Below, in pieces: positions 1 to 6,388 of a stretch of 10,303 nucleotides of DNA. Position 1 is the first letter of the stretch; each line of letters starts with the position of its first letter. The stretch spans positions 1-10,303 of the forward strand of contig DATDPK010000039.1 in assembly GCA_035292785.1 (NCBI GenBank). Direction: 5' to 3'. The position numbers and the translations under genes were made by a program. The notes beneath the pieces were generated by a model. The model made no database searches. It was given only the letters and a program-made list of their open reading frames with translations, and was not told where the DNA came from. Source of the DNA: CABMGU01 sp035292785 (GTDB lineage: Archaea > Nanobdellota > Nanobdellia > Woesearchaeales > ARS49).

Positions 1-1
1 A

Positions 2-778
2 CCGAGCGGACCTACAGCACCAACTGCGCCTGATTCGCCGTGGAAACCGTGCCCGCCAACAGGACCTACTACACCTACAGGACCGTCAGGCCCAACTGGA
101 CCAACTACTGGTCCAACAACTCAACCAACAGGACCTGTTACTCCAAGCGGTCCAACAACACCAACAGGTCCGACAGCGCCATCAGGTCCTACTGCTCCAA
201 CAACAGATTCACCCTGGAAACCCTGTCCTCCAACAGGACCTACAGCACCTACTGGCCCAACTGCACCGACAGGACCAACAACACAGCCAACCGGCCCAAC
301 AGCACCTGCCGGACCAACCACTCCAACAGGACCTACAGCACCAACTGCGCCTACCGCTCCAACAACAGATTCGCCGTGGAAACCATGTCCGCCAACAGGA
401 GCACCAAGCGGTCCGACAGCTCCAACCGGTCCTACCACTCCAACTGGTCCAACAACACAACCAACAGGACCTGTTACTCCAAGCGGTCCAACAACACCAT
501 CAGGACCAACAGCACCTGCTGCACCAAGTGGACCGACAGCTCCAACAACAGATTCACCCTGGAAGCCGTGCCCACCGCCAGCGCCGTCTGGACCTACCGC
601 TCCAACTGGCCCAACAGCACCTACTGGACCAACAACACAGCCAACAGGCACTAAACCATCAGGTCCCACCACACCAACAGGACCGACTGCACCAAGCGGA
701 CCAACAGCTCCAACCGGTCCTACGCCAACTACAGATCAGCCAACACCTAGTACTCCAAGCGGGCCAACAGGACCTGGC
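2..778 (+). repeat. Tandem GPTxPT-coding repeat array with higher-order A-B-A-B structure
   Basis: The array consists of CCA-ACA-GGA-type triplets encoding Pro-Thr-Gly. Copies of the DSPWKPCP-coding motif start at 32, 206, 368 and 551, spaced 174, 162 and 183 nt, all multiples of three. The modules alternate. The first and third carry a TQPTGPVTPSGP stretch, with 42 identical bases at 122-163 and 458-499 (offset 336). The second and fourth carry a GPTTQPTG variant. This implies duplication of a two-module block of roughly 112-115 codons. Confidence 0.85.
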
Positions 779-1312
779 GCTAGAACAACTGGCACGCTTA
801 CAGAATTTATCAATACATTAAGCACTGGAATCTCATCAGGCATTTCCGATAGTTTTGGAGGATTTTATGAGCCAGGGCCATACGACATTAGCATTCCATC
901 TGATATAAGCTACCCCGGCGAGGTTGTCGGCGGATATGTCTTGTTGCCGAATGGCGTCTGGATGTATGTAGGTCAAGATGAACCAAGACTTGTTCCAACG
1001 TATTATCCTACTACACCTTCAGAACCAACAACTTCAAGCTACCAGCCAGGAATAGGAACATATGGCGCTTCAAAAGTGTACGGCGGTGACGGCAAAGCAT
1101 ACGAAGGCTCTGCAGCAAGCGGGATACCACCTGGTGTCGTAACAGTTTCTTCAGGACAATCTGTTTACTTCCCTCCAGAACCAGCACCAACTGTTGGAGT
1201 GCCTAGTGGAATTCCAACGATGGGTGGACAAGTTGGTGGAGGTATTGGTAGCAAAACAGGTTCAACAACCGGTGGCATCGCTTACGGCAGTATTATTTAT
1301 CCTATTAGTTAA
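2..1312 (+). CDS. Pro/Thr/Gly-repeat surface protein, 5' end outside window (partial)
   Basis: The frame beginning at base 2 stays open from the window edge to the TAA at 1310-1312, giving 436 visible residues; the start and any signal peptide lie outside. Residues 1 to about 259 are low-complexity repeats built on GPTxPT hexapeptides (x is mostly A or T). They are interrupted four times by an almost invariant DSPWKPCP motif, which holds the only four cysteines visible. The last 175 or so residues are non-repetitive, rich in Gly, Ser, Pro and Tyr, and contain no obvious membrane helix or sorting signal. Composition and repeats suggest an extended extracellular stalk or adhesin-like protein, with the C-terminal part as a possible globular or anchoring region; this is inference, and I recognise no named family. 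An ATG at 941 lies in the same frame but is internal, because the repeat region and the tail form one uninterrupted frame. The gene ends 12 nt from the convergent kinase gene. Confidence 0.8.
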   Translation, partial: PSGPTAPTAPDSPWKPCPPTGPTTPTGPSGPTGPTTGPTTQPTGPVTPSGPTTPTGPTAPSGPTAPTTDSPWKPCPPTGPTAPTGPTAPTGPTTQPTGPTAPAGPTTPTGPTAPTAPTAPTTDSPWKPCPPTGAPSGPTAPTGPTTPTGPTTQPTGPVTPSGPTTPSGPTAPAAPSGPTAPTTDSPWKPCPPPAPSGPTAPTGPTAPTGPTTQPTGTKPSGPTTPTGPTAPSGPTAPTGPTPTTDQPTPSTPSGPTGPGARTTGTLTEFINTLSTGISSGISDSFGGFYEPGPYDISIPSDISYPGEVVGGYVLLPNGVWMYVGQDEPRLVPTYYPTTPSEPTTSSYQPGIGTYGASKVYGGDGKAYEGSAASGIPPGVVTVSSGQSVYFPPEPAPTVGVPSGIPTMGGQVGGGIGSKTGSTTGGIAYGSIIYPIS

Positions 1313-1324
1313 GCCAAGAAAATA

Positions 1325-4129
1325 TTATCTTTTGCTTCTTTCCCTAAATTCTTTCAACTGCTGCAAATAAGCTATCGTTCTTTCTCTATCAAATTTATGG
1401 CCTGTTGCGATGTAAGCTTCCAATGTTGTTATTGCTTCATCAACTATGCCTAATTTTGGAAGTAACAGCCCTTTGGCATATAGTCCACGTGGATCACCTT
1501 TTTGAACAGCAGCAGCATAATCAGCAAGTGCTTCTTCTGTTCTACCCATTTTTTCGTAGCATTCTCCACGTAGTCTGACATATTTCGGTTCCAATGGATC
1601 AAGTTCTATTGCTTTATTGTGATTTGCTAATGCTTCTTCAAGTTTACCTAATTGTTGTCTTGTACAGCCAAGCCAAGAAGTATCATCTGCTTTATTTTGC
1701 CCATTCTCAACTGCGTACTCAAATTCTTTTTCTGCAGTCTCATATAGACTTCTAGATTGTTCTGGATTTTTTTGTTTGGATGCAAGATTGAATAATATTA
1801 CGCCTTTCAATCCTCTGTTTTCAGGATGAAGAGGGCCAAGTTTTGCTTCTGCTTCATCTAAAACACGTAATGCCTCCTCATAATGTCTATTGTTTTGTAA
1901 TACGGTTGCCTTGATGACATACATTGCAAGATTTGAGACACCCATATTCATCGACTTATCAGCATCTTTCAGAGCCGATTCTAAATCATCAAATAATTGG
2001 TCGTGAATTTGTGCTCTATGATAGAAAAATCTCCATCTCCGGTCATTCTTTTCGATTGCTTTGCTGATAAATTCTAATGCTTTCTTAGGATCAGCTCTTT
2101 CTCTTAATTCTTTTCTCGTTTCTAATTTCAATCCTTCATTGAAAAAGTTCGATACTATCGGCGCAGAATGATACATCGAGAGTATGTAAAACGCTTCAGA
2201 AATCCTGCTGTTATTAGCTGCTTCTTCTGCTAACTTAATCGCTTCATCTATTTCACCAGAATTAAACGCTTTAATGCTTTTAGCCAGCAAAACATAAGCG
2301 TCTTTCTTGTCAGGAGCATTTTTGATAATCTCGCCAAAGTATCTGCTTGCGAGTTCTGGCTTGTCTTCCTGGTCTATTGCAGTCATTCCTGCATAGAACA
2401 ATGAAATAACGTCAATTTTGCCTGTATCTTTCAAGCTCAATTCATTTGCTTTTTCAAATAATGGGAATGCTTTGTCTCGCTGCCTTGCTTCATAGAATAC
2501 TTCTGCAAGCCAAAAGTATGGCTCATTCCAGGTTGGCGCTGCTTTTACCGCATTTTCCAGCGCAGCTATTCTCTGTTCTATTGTTGCTGCCTGATCTGCT
2601 TTAAGTTTTAATTCGCGTGCATCAGTTCTCTTCTCTTTTTCCTGCAGTCTTTCTAATTCTGATTGTTTTCGTTTTGCATTGGCTTCTGCAGTTTTCGCGT
2701 TCGCTTCTGCCGCTTTCGCATTTGCGTGTGCAACCAAGCCGTATGTTGCTGGCCCTGCAGTTATTCCTGCCAGTGCCAGTGCGATTGATGCAGCGAGTGT
2801 TCGTGGATGCTTTGTTGCATTTCTCCACAGTCTTGTGAATTTAGAATATTTGTGCGCTGAAACAAGTCCTTTGCGCATGTATTCTTGAACGTCTGCCTTT
2901 AATTGTCCGACTGTTTGGTATCTGTCTTTTGGATTTTTCTGGAGTGCTTTCTTAAGAATTGAATCAAAGTCTCTCCTGATTTCAGGGTTTGCTTCTCTTG
3001 CTGATTTGTAGTCTCCTTCTTGTATTACGTGTGACAATAAGTTCATTGCGTTGCCAAAGCCGCCTCTCAGCTGTAATTCTGTTGCAAACTCGTACAGCAT
3101 TATTCCGAGAGAATAGATATCTGCTCTTTTGTCGATTGGCTTGTCTGAAACATCTATTCCTAATTGTTCTGGTGCTGCATATTGCGGTGTTCCAAGTGCG
3201 TTGTCGCCTGTTAAATTGGGATCTTTTGCCTTGTTTATTTCTGCCTTGATCCGCGCATCTTTTTCTTTTGCGGTTTTTGCCAGTCCTAAGTCCATTACCC
3301 AAACTCTTTTAACGTTTTTGCCTTCTAATTTTACCATTATGTTTGCTGGTTTCAAGTCTCTGTGGACATAGCCTTTGCTATGAAGTTCGTTTAGTGTGTT
3401 GCATACTGTCAAAAGCAGGTCCAGTCGTCCTTCAAGGCTTAAATCGCCGTTGTCCAGAACGTGGTCAAGGGTTTCTCCTTCAACAAATTCCATTGCAAAG
3501 TACGGTCTTCCGTCAGAGAGTACTCCTGCCTTGTATACTTGCGGGATTCCCGGATCTGACAGTTGCGACATTGCAACTGCCTCTCTTTTTAGTCGTTCGA
3601 CAAACTGCTGATGTTTTGAAAGTGGAATTTTCAGTGCAACTTTTCTTGCTGGATTGTCCTGCATTGCGAGGTAAACAGCACCCATACCTCCTTTCCCGAG
3701 AACTGCCAAGATTTTGTAATCGTCAACTTGCGTTCCAATGAGCGGGTCTTTTGGCCCTTTTGCCGGAACTGGTTTTGGTGCAGGCGTTTTTGATTCAATT
3801 AGTATTTCGTCAAGGCCTGTTTTTGTTGTAGCTTTTGACCTTATTGTTGGCGGGATTTCGCTTGCCGGTTTGCCTACTTCGCTCGGTTCAACTCCCAAAA
3901 CTACGCTCTCAGAAACATTTCCACCAGGAACACTCGCAATAGTTTCATCTGTAGGGCCTACTGGCAGGATTGTTCGCTCTGTTTGAATGAACGCATATAG
4001 CGCATCGTCAAATGGCAGGTCTTTTTCCCGTTTTATGCGCATTACTGCCATTAAATCATCTTTAGAAACCAGTTTGTGGCTTATGGCTTCATCCCATAAG
4101 TTCTGCTCATCCTTGCTCAACCGCACCAT
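1325..4129 (-). CDS. Membrane-anchored Ser/Thr protein kinase (PknB/Hanks type) with C-terminal TPR repeats
   Basis: 934 residues. Residues 1-55 form a small helical domain of unknown family and 56-130 a Pro/Thr-rich linker. The kinase domain spans about 138-417: glycine loop GKGGMG (145-150), ATP-anchoring Lys in VALK (K167), catalytic HRDLKPAN (H256, R257, D258, N263), DLG at 280-282 in place of DFG, and APE at 319-321. All key catalytic residues are present, so it should be active and of the RD class. A hydrophobic segment at about 443-467 is a likely single membrane span. Three alanine-rich heptads (467-487) follow, continuing as a charged coiled coil to about 515. From about 517 to 930 there are multiple TPR-like helix pairs. 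By analogy with bacterial PknB proteins the kinase faces the cytoplasm and the TPR region lies outside. The start is supported by a TATA box 28 nt upstream. Hanks kinases with TPR tails are commonest in bacteria, so ancient transfer is possible. Confidence 0.93.
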   Translation of the reverse strand: MVRLSKDEQNLWDEAISHKLVSKDDLMAVMRIKREKDLPFDDALYAFIQTERTILPVGPTDETIASVPGGNVSESVVLGVEPSEVGKPASEIPPTIRSKATTKTGLDEILIESKTPAPKPVPAKGPKDPLIGTQVDDYKILAVLGKGGMGAVYLAMQDNPARKVALKIPLSKHQQFVERLKREAVAMSQLSDPGIPQVYKAGVLSDGRPYFAMEFVEGETLDHVLDNGDLSLEGRLDLLLTVCNTLNELHSKGYVHRDLKPANIMVKLEGKNVKRVWVMDLGLAKTAKEKDARIKAEINKAKDPNLTGDNALGTPQYAAPEQLGIDVSDKPIDKRADIYSLGIMLYEFATELQLRGGFGNAMNLLSHVIQEGDYKSAREANPEIRRDFDSILKKALQKNPKDRYQTVGQLKADVQEYMRKGLVSAHKYSKFTRLWRNATKHPRTLAASIALALAGITAGPATYGLVAHANAKAAEANAKTAEANAKRKQSELERLQEKEKRTDARELKLKADQAATIEQRIAALENAVKAAPTWNEPYFWLAEVFYEARQRDKAFPLFEKANELSLKDTGKIDVISLFYAGMTAIDQEDKPELASRYFGEIIKNAPDKKDAYVLLAKSIKAFNSGEIDEAIKLAEEAANNSRISEAFYILSMYHSAPIVSNFFNEGLKLETRKELRERADPKKALEFISKAIEKNDRRWRFFYHRAQIHDQLFDDLESALKDADKSMNMGVSNLAMYVIKATVLQNNRHYEEALRVLDEAEAKLGPLHPENRGLKGVILFNLASKQKNPEQSRSLYETAEKEFEYAVENGQNKADDTSWLGCTRQQLGKLEEALANHNKAIELDPLEPKYVRLRGECYEKMGRTEEALADYAAAVQKGDPRGLYAKGLLLPKLGIVDEAITTLEAYIATGHKFDRERTIAYLQQLKEFRERSKR
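2669..2731 (-). repeat. Three 21-nt heptad repeats in the kinase stalk
   Basis: Kinase residues 467-487 are three tandem heptads of the form A-x-A-N-A-K-x, encoded by three diverged 21-nt units just after the membrane helix. The seven-residue period with alanine at alternating positions fits a short coiled coil, which could help the kinase dimerise. Confidence 0.7.
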
Positions 4130-4153
4130 AATATAGGCGCTATATTTCAGACC

Positions 4154-4161
4154 TTTTTAAA
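4154..4161 (-). promoter_or_regulatory. TATA box of the kinase gene (leaderless)
   Basis: On the minus strand the box reads TTTAAAAA, preceded by a purine-rich BRE-like stretch (gcaaag). Its centre is 28 nt upstream of the kinase ATG at 4129, so transcription would start at or next to the start codon. It sits just beyond the zinc-ribbon stop codon, so the kinase can be transcribed independently of the vapBC operon. Confidence 0.65.
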
Positions 4162-4176
4162 CTTTGCGCTTTGTAA

Positions 4177-4311
4177 CTACTTATTAATGACTATTTCTCC
4201 TTCATACCCGCAGTCCAGGCATATCAGCACCGTATTCCCATCTACCAAATCAACGTGCCCTGACTTGCATTTAGGGCATTTGGGCTTTCCAGGGTGCGCC
4301 GTGTGTACCAT
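4177..4311 (-). CDS. Small zinc-ribbon protein, 44 aa
   Basis: Very short protein with two CxxC knuckles: CPKC at 12-15 and CLDC at 31-34, separated by about 15 residues. This is the classic spacing of a single zinc ribbon that binds one Zn. The fold resembles TFIIB/TFIIS-type N-terminal ribbons, but nothing else is attached. The ATG at 4311 is chosen because it lies one base after the vapC TAA stop (4313-4315), the arrangement expected for translational coupling; the longer open frame upstream reads into vapC and has no support. Function is unknown. It may help bind nucleic acid or protein, and its position as third gene of the vapBC operon raises the question of a role in the toxin-antitoxin module, which is inference. 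Confidence 0.78.
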   Translation of the reverse strand: MVHTAHPGKPKCPKCKSGHVDLVDGNTVLICLDCGYEGEIVINK

Positions 4312-4312
4312 T

Positions 4313-4690
4313 TTACTTGACAAACTTGAACTTAAATCCCTTAATCTTAGTAAAATCACTGTCAAGAGTCACAAGTTCTGCATTGTTTGCTTTGCAGATG
4401 CCCGCAATCAGTATGTCCGCATCGTTAATTTTAGCACCCATTCTGTATTGTTCTCTTTCAATAGCTGCGCTTAGTCGTGCTGCCTGAGCGTCGTGCTCAA
4501 GTACTCGCATTGATGAGAAAATATTTTCCAGTATGAAACGGCTCTTGTCAGACATTGAGCCAGCCAGTACTTCGTGCATGCTAATGCTCGTGGTTACAAG
4601 CGGCTCGTCTCCCACAACGCTTAAAACCTTTGATGCGCGGGGCCCATCTTCAAGGAATTCAATTAAAGCGTTTGAGTCTAGAACGTACAT
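4313..4690 (-). CDS. vapC: VapC-type PIN-domain ribonuclease toxin
   Basis: 125 residues, typical of VapC. The PIN-domain acidic residues that bind Mg2+ are in place: D5 (YVLDSN), E40 (MHEVL), D90/D92 (INDADILIAGIC) and D110/D112 (LVTLDSDF). VapC toxins usually cut tRNA or rRNA and are inhibited by the paired VapB. The ATG at 4690 is preferred over a TTG two codons upstream because a GAGG Shine-Dalgarno-like sequence lies 7 nt before the ATG but only 1 nt before the TTG. The start lies inside vapB (32 nt overlap), so the two genes are co-translated. The zinc-ribbon gene begins immediately after the stop. The RNA target cannot be told from the sequence. Confidence 0.93.
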   Translation of the reverse strand: MYVLDSNALIEFLEDGPRASKVLSVVGDEPLVTTSISMHEVLAGSMSDKSRFILENIFSSMRVLEHDAQAARLSAAIEREQYRMGAKINDADILIAGICKANNAELVTLDSDFTKIKGFKFKFVK

Positions 4691-4922
4691 CTTCAATCCT
4701 CTTTTTCATGCTTTCATCTATGCCTTTGTGCACTTCGCGAACCCTTCTTCTGAACTCCGCAGATTCCTCGGGCGTATGCTTCAGAATTCCCATTATGTCT
4801 TTGACTGTTAGCTGTTTTTTGCCAACTCTTAGAAACAAGTCGCTAAAGCTCTCCTCTCCGCGCTTCAGGCTTTTTATCGCCTTGTACGCGTCTTCTGTTA
4901 TGGTTATTGTCTTTACTACCAT
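4659..4922 (-). CDS. vapB: VapB antitoxin, DUF217 (archaeal) family
   Basis: 87 residues. The N-terminal pattern KTITITEDAYKAIKSLKRGE followed by SFSDLFLRV is the hallmark of the archaeal DUF217 antitoxin family. A ribbon-helix-helix-like N terminus (about 1-33) would bind the operator as a dimer, and the charged C-terminal helices (about 50-87) would wrap and inhibit VapC. The ATG at 4922 is chosen over an in-frame ATG eight codons upstream because a TATA box (4946-4953) lies 27 nt before it, matching a leaderless start; the upstream ATG would lie on the TATA box itself. The 3' end overlaps vapC and contains the vapC ribosome-binding site. Confidence 0.92.
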   Translation of the reverse strand: MVVKTITITEDAYKAIKSLKRGEESFSDLFLRVGKKQLTVKDIMGILKHTPEESAEFRRRVREVHKGIDESMKKRIEDVRSRLKRFN

Positions 4923-4946
4923 AAACATATGTTTATGTTTAAACAT
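4923..4946. promoter_or_regulatory. Putative VapBC operator: two abutting 12-bp perfect palindromes
   Basis: aaacatatgttt (4923-4934) and atgtttaaacat (4935-4946) are each perfect palindromes lying end to end. The second extends to a 14-bp palindrome (4934-4947). They fill the whole gap between the vapB TATA box and its start codon. VapB-VapC complexes typically repress their own promoter by binding such repeats, so this is a good candidate operator; bound protein would block TBP/TFB or polymerase. Confidence 0.65.
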
Positions 4947-4953
4947 ATATAAA
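4946..4953 (-). promoter_or_regulatory. TATA box of vapBC (leaderless)
   Basis: On the minus strand this reads TTTATATA with a gcaaag BRE-like flank, centred about 27 nt upstream of the vapB ATG at 4922. It touches the palindromic operator. Confidence 0.7.
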
Positions 4954-5005
4954 CTTTGCGGTCTTTTACAATATCGTCACTTAATAGTAATAACAAAACG
5001 AAAGG

Positions 5006-5013
5006 CTTATATA
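5006..5013 (+). promoter_or_regulatory. TATA box of the lipoprotein gene
   Basis: CTTATATA with a purine-rich flank (cgaaagg). A start site about 26-27 nt downstream would fall near 5036, giving a leader of roughly 28 nt before the ATG at 5064. Unlike most genes here, this one has a leader and a ribosome-binding site (GGGGT, 5053-5057, 6 nt before the ATG). Confidence 0.6.
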
Positions 5014-5037
5014 GAGGTAATACGTTCTATTTTCCTA

Positions 5038-5051
5038 TTGGCGAAAGCCAA
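5038..5051 (+). promoter_or_regulatory. Leader hairpin with GAAA tetraloop before the Shine-Dalgarno
   Basis: ttggc-gaaa-gccaa forms a perfect 5-bp stem closed by a GNRA-type tetraloop. It would sit at or within a few bases of the mRNA 5' end and stops one base before the GGGGT ribosome-binding site. It may stabilise the transcript or modulate initiation. Confidence 0.5.
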
Positions 5052-5063
5052 AGGGGTAATAGA

Positions 5064-6188
5064 ATGAAAACAATTAGTAACATTAGAAAACTTGGATTGG
5101 CAGGATTACTTGCTCTAGGAAGCGGTTGTGCAGAAAGGGAAAATACAGCACAGCAGCCAAAGCATTGCACAGATAATGTGGTTGCACTAGGCGATTATGC
5201 AGATCATCTTGATATTGTTGTCAATGAAAACCAAAAACTTGGTGATGAAAGAGAAACTTTGACAGATTATGCAGATTATGATTTTCCAAGCCTTTTGAAA
5301 GGCTCAAAATTCGGCAATACTGACGTTAACCAATGGCTTCATTTTACAGATCAAGCAGCCAATGCAGGACAAGTTATTGCTTCTAATGAAGACTCAAAAA
5401 CCCGCACTGTTACGTACGGCCAAAATGGCCATTCTTTGTTTTTCAAGAAAGGAGACCCTATTTTCAATCTTGAAGTTGAAATGGAAGGCGGTTTTATGAG
5501 TAATGTTGACTCAAATGGAAACCTAACAGACATTATCGGTCAGAATTTGAACGTTCTTGGAGACCAGTATCGCATTTTGAAGGCAAAAACAGACAATGTT
5601 GGCCTTGACTTGACTATGGTCACCGGTGCTTTCAAAACGCAGGATTCAAGCAACACAGTAAAACACACTATTGCTGGAAAGGATTACACAGTTGTTGTGC
5701 AGTCTGCAAGCCAGTCTACAAATCAGGCTGAATATAAAGTCAATGGGGAAGCAACAGGTACGTTGAACCCTGGCGATATGTTTACCTTAAGCGATGGTAC
5801 AATAATTACACACGCAAGCGTTAAGGCAAATGGAACTGCAACTGATGTTGAATATGCCTTGCCAGCTCGCGTATTGAACTGGATAGACGGCGCAATGACC
5901 GACAATCAGTTTGACACCAGTAAATCTCCGAAACACGATGGCAAGACTATCGAAGATGCTCTTGTAAGAATCAGAGGTCAATGGGTAAACGGCAAATTAG
6001 AGATTCAAAAAGTCGATTACCGATTGAATGCTGATGGAAAATCAGGCGACGTTAATGTCGGCCGTGGAGAAACTTTAAGAGAGCTTCTTGACGAGCCTGA
6101 AGGTTTGGCAAGTCTTAAGTTTGACTTAAGCTATGCTGGCCAGAGAGAAGACTGCAGGCACGTTGTTCGTGTGATCGAGCAGAAATGA
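5064..6188 (+). CDS. Predicted lipoprotein with S-layer-like core
   Basis: 374 residues. A signal peptide with a positively charged start (KTISNIRK) and a hydrophobic stretch ends in LGSGC; C22 is the likely lipidated residue, although the lipobox is atypical (Leu at -4). The middle, about 155-270, has the beta-rich pattern I associate with archaeal S-layer proteins: 'LGDQYRIL', 'LTMVTGAF', 'IAGKDYTVVV', 'YKVNGEATGTLNPGDMFTLSDG'. The assignment rests on pattern resemblance rather than a search. It is much shorter than a full S-layer subunit, so it may be an accessory cell-surface protein. The ATG at 5064 is chosen because it follows a GGGGT ribosome-binding site and begins the signal peptide; the open frame extends 36 codons upstream across the TATA box and hairpin. 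The stop overlaps the next gene as ATGA. Confidence 0.75.
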   Translation: MKTISNIRKLGLAGLLALGSGCAERENTAQQPKHCTDNVVALGDYADHLDIVVNENQKLGDERETLTDYADYDFPSLLKGSKFGNTDVNQWLHFTDQAANAGQVIASNEDSKTRTVTYGQNGHSLFFKKGDPIFNLEVEMEGGFMSNVDSNGNLTDIIGQNLNVLGDQYRILKAKTDNVGLDLTMVTGAFKTQDSSNTVKHTIAGKDYTVVVQSASQSTNQAEYKVNGEATGTLNPGDMFTLSDGTIITHASVKANGTATDVEYALPARVLNWIDGAMTDNQFDTSKSPKHDGKTIEDALVRIRGQWVNGKLEIQKVDYRLNADGKSGDVNVGRGETLRELLDEPEGLASLKFDLSYAGQREDCRHVVRVIEQK

Positions 6189-6388
6189 AGAAATTATTTT
6201 TTTCACTTTTAATTTTATGTACTAATGTCTTAGCCCAAACTCCAAGCGATATCATAATCATTCCTCCTTATGTTCCAGAACAAGTTACTTGGTTTGGAAG
6301 TTCTTTTTTGACTTTGATTCTTGTATTGGCTAATTTTATTGCAATTTATCTTCTTGTAAGAACTTTTAGAAAGCTTTCAAGCGTCTGA
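6185..6388 (+). CDS. Small secreted/membrane protein with one C-terminal helix, 67 aa
   Basis: Residues 1-17 are a signal-peptide-like stretch ending VLA before Q18. A short extracellular segment (TPSDIIIIPPYVPEQ) follows, then a membrane helix at about 38-60 and a basic tail (RTFRKLSS). It would be exposed outside with its C terminus in the cytoplasm. The start overlaps the lipoprotein stop (ATGA), implying coupled translation and likely a shared function, perhaps as a membrane partner of the lipoprotein. I do not recognise a family. Its 3' end overlaps the convergent zinc-ribbon gene by 12 nt. Confidence 0.75.
   Translation: MKKLFFSLLILCTNVLAQTPSDIIIIPPYVPEQVTWFGSSFLTLILVLANFIAIYLLVRTFRKLSSV

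Noticed and set aside
121..672. Minus-strand open frame encoding a collagen-like Gly-x-y protein (GPVGAV repeats)
   Set aside because: It is the antisense shadow of the plus-strand Pro/Thr/Gly repeats. The third codon positions of the two frames coincide, so Pro mirrors Gly, Thr mirrors Val and Gly mirrors Pro, and synonymous changes cannot separate them. The plus frame runs on for 436 codons through a non-repetitive tail, whereas the minus frame starts at a GTG with no promoter and is confined to the repeat.
1..778. CRISPR array in the repetitive region
   Set aside because: Repeats are codon-phased and degenerate, with no unique spacers of constant length; they are protein-coding.
528..821. 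Gln-rich plus-strand frame over the repeat (and similar Ser/Asn/Thr-rich frame from 40)
   Set aside because: Low-complexity shadow frames of the same repeat, ending inside the coding sequence of the real frame.
2982..3302. Basic Arg-rich frame inside the kinase gene (and other frames of 60-130 codons there)
   Set aside because: Shadow of the kinase coding sequence in another frame, with no promoter and no recognisable domain.
4691..4696. Alternative vapC start at TTG (4696)
   Set aside because: The GAGG ribosome-binding site is only 1 nt before the TTG but 7 nt before the ATG at 4690.
4956..5063. 36-codon N-terminal extension of the lipoprotein
   Set aside because: It crosses the TATA box, hairpin and ribosome-binding site, and would bury the signal peptide.
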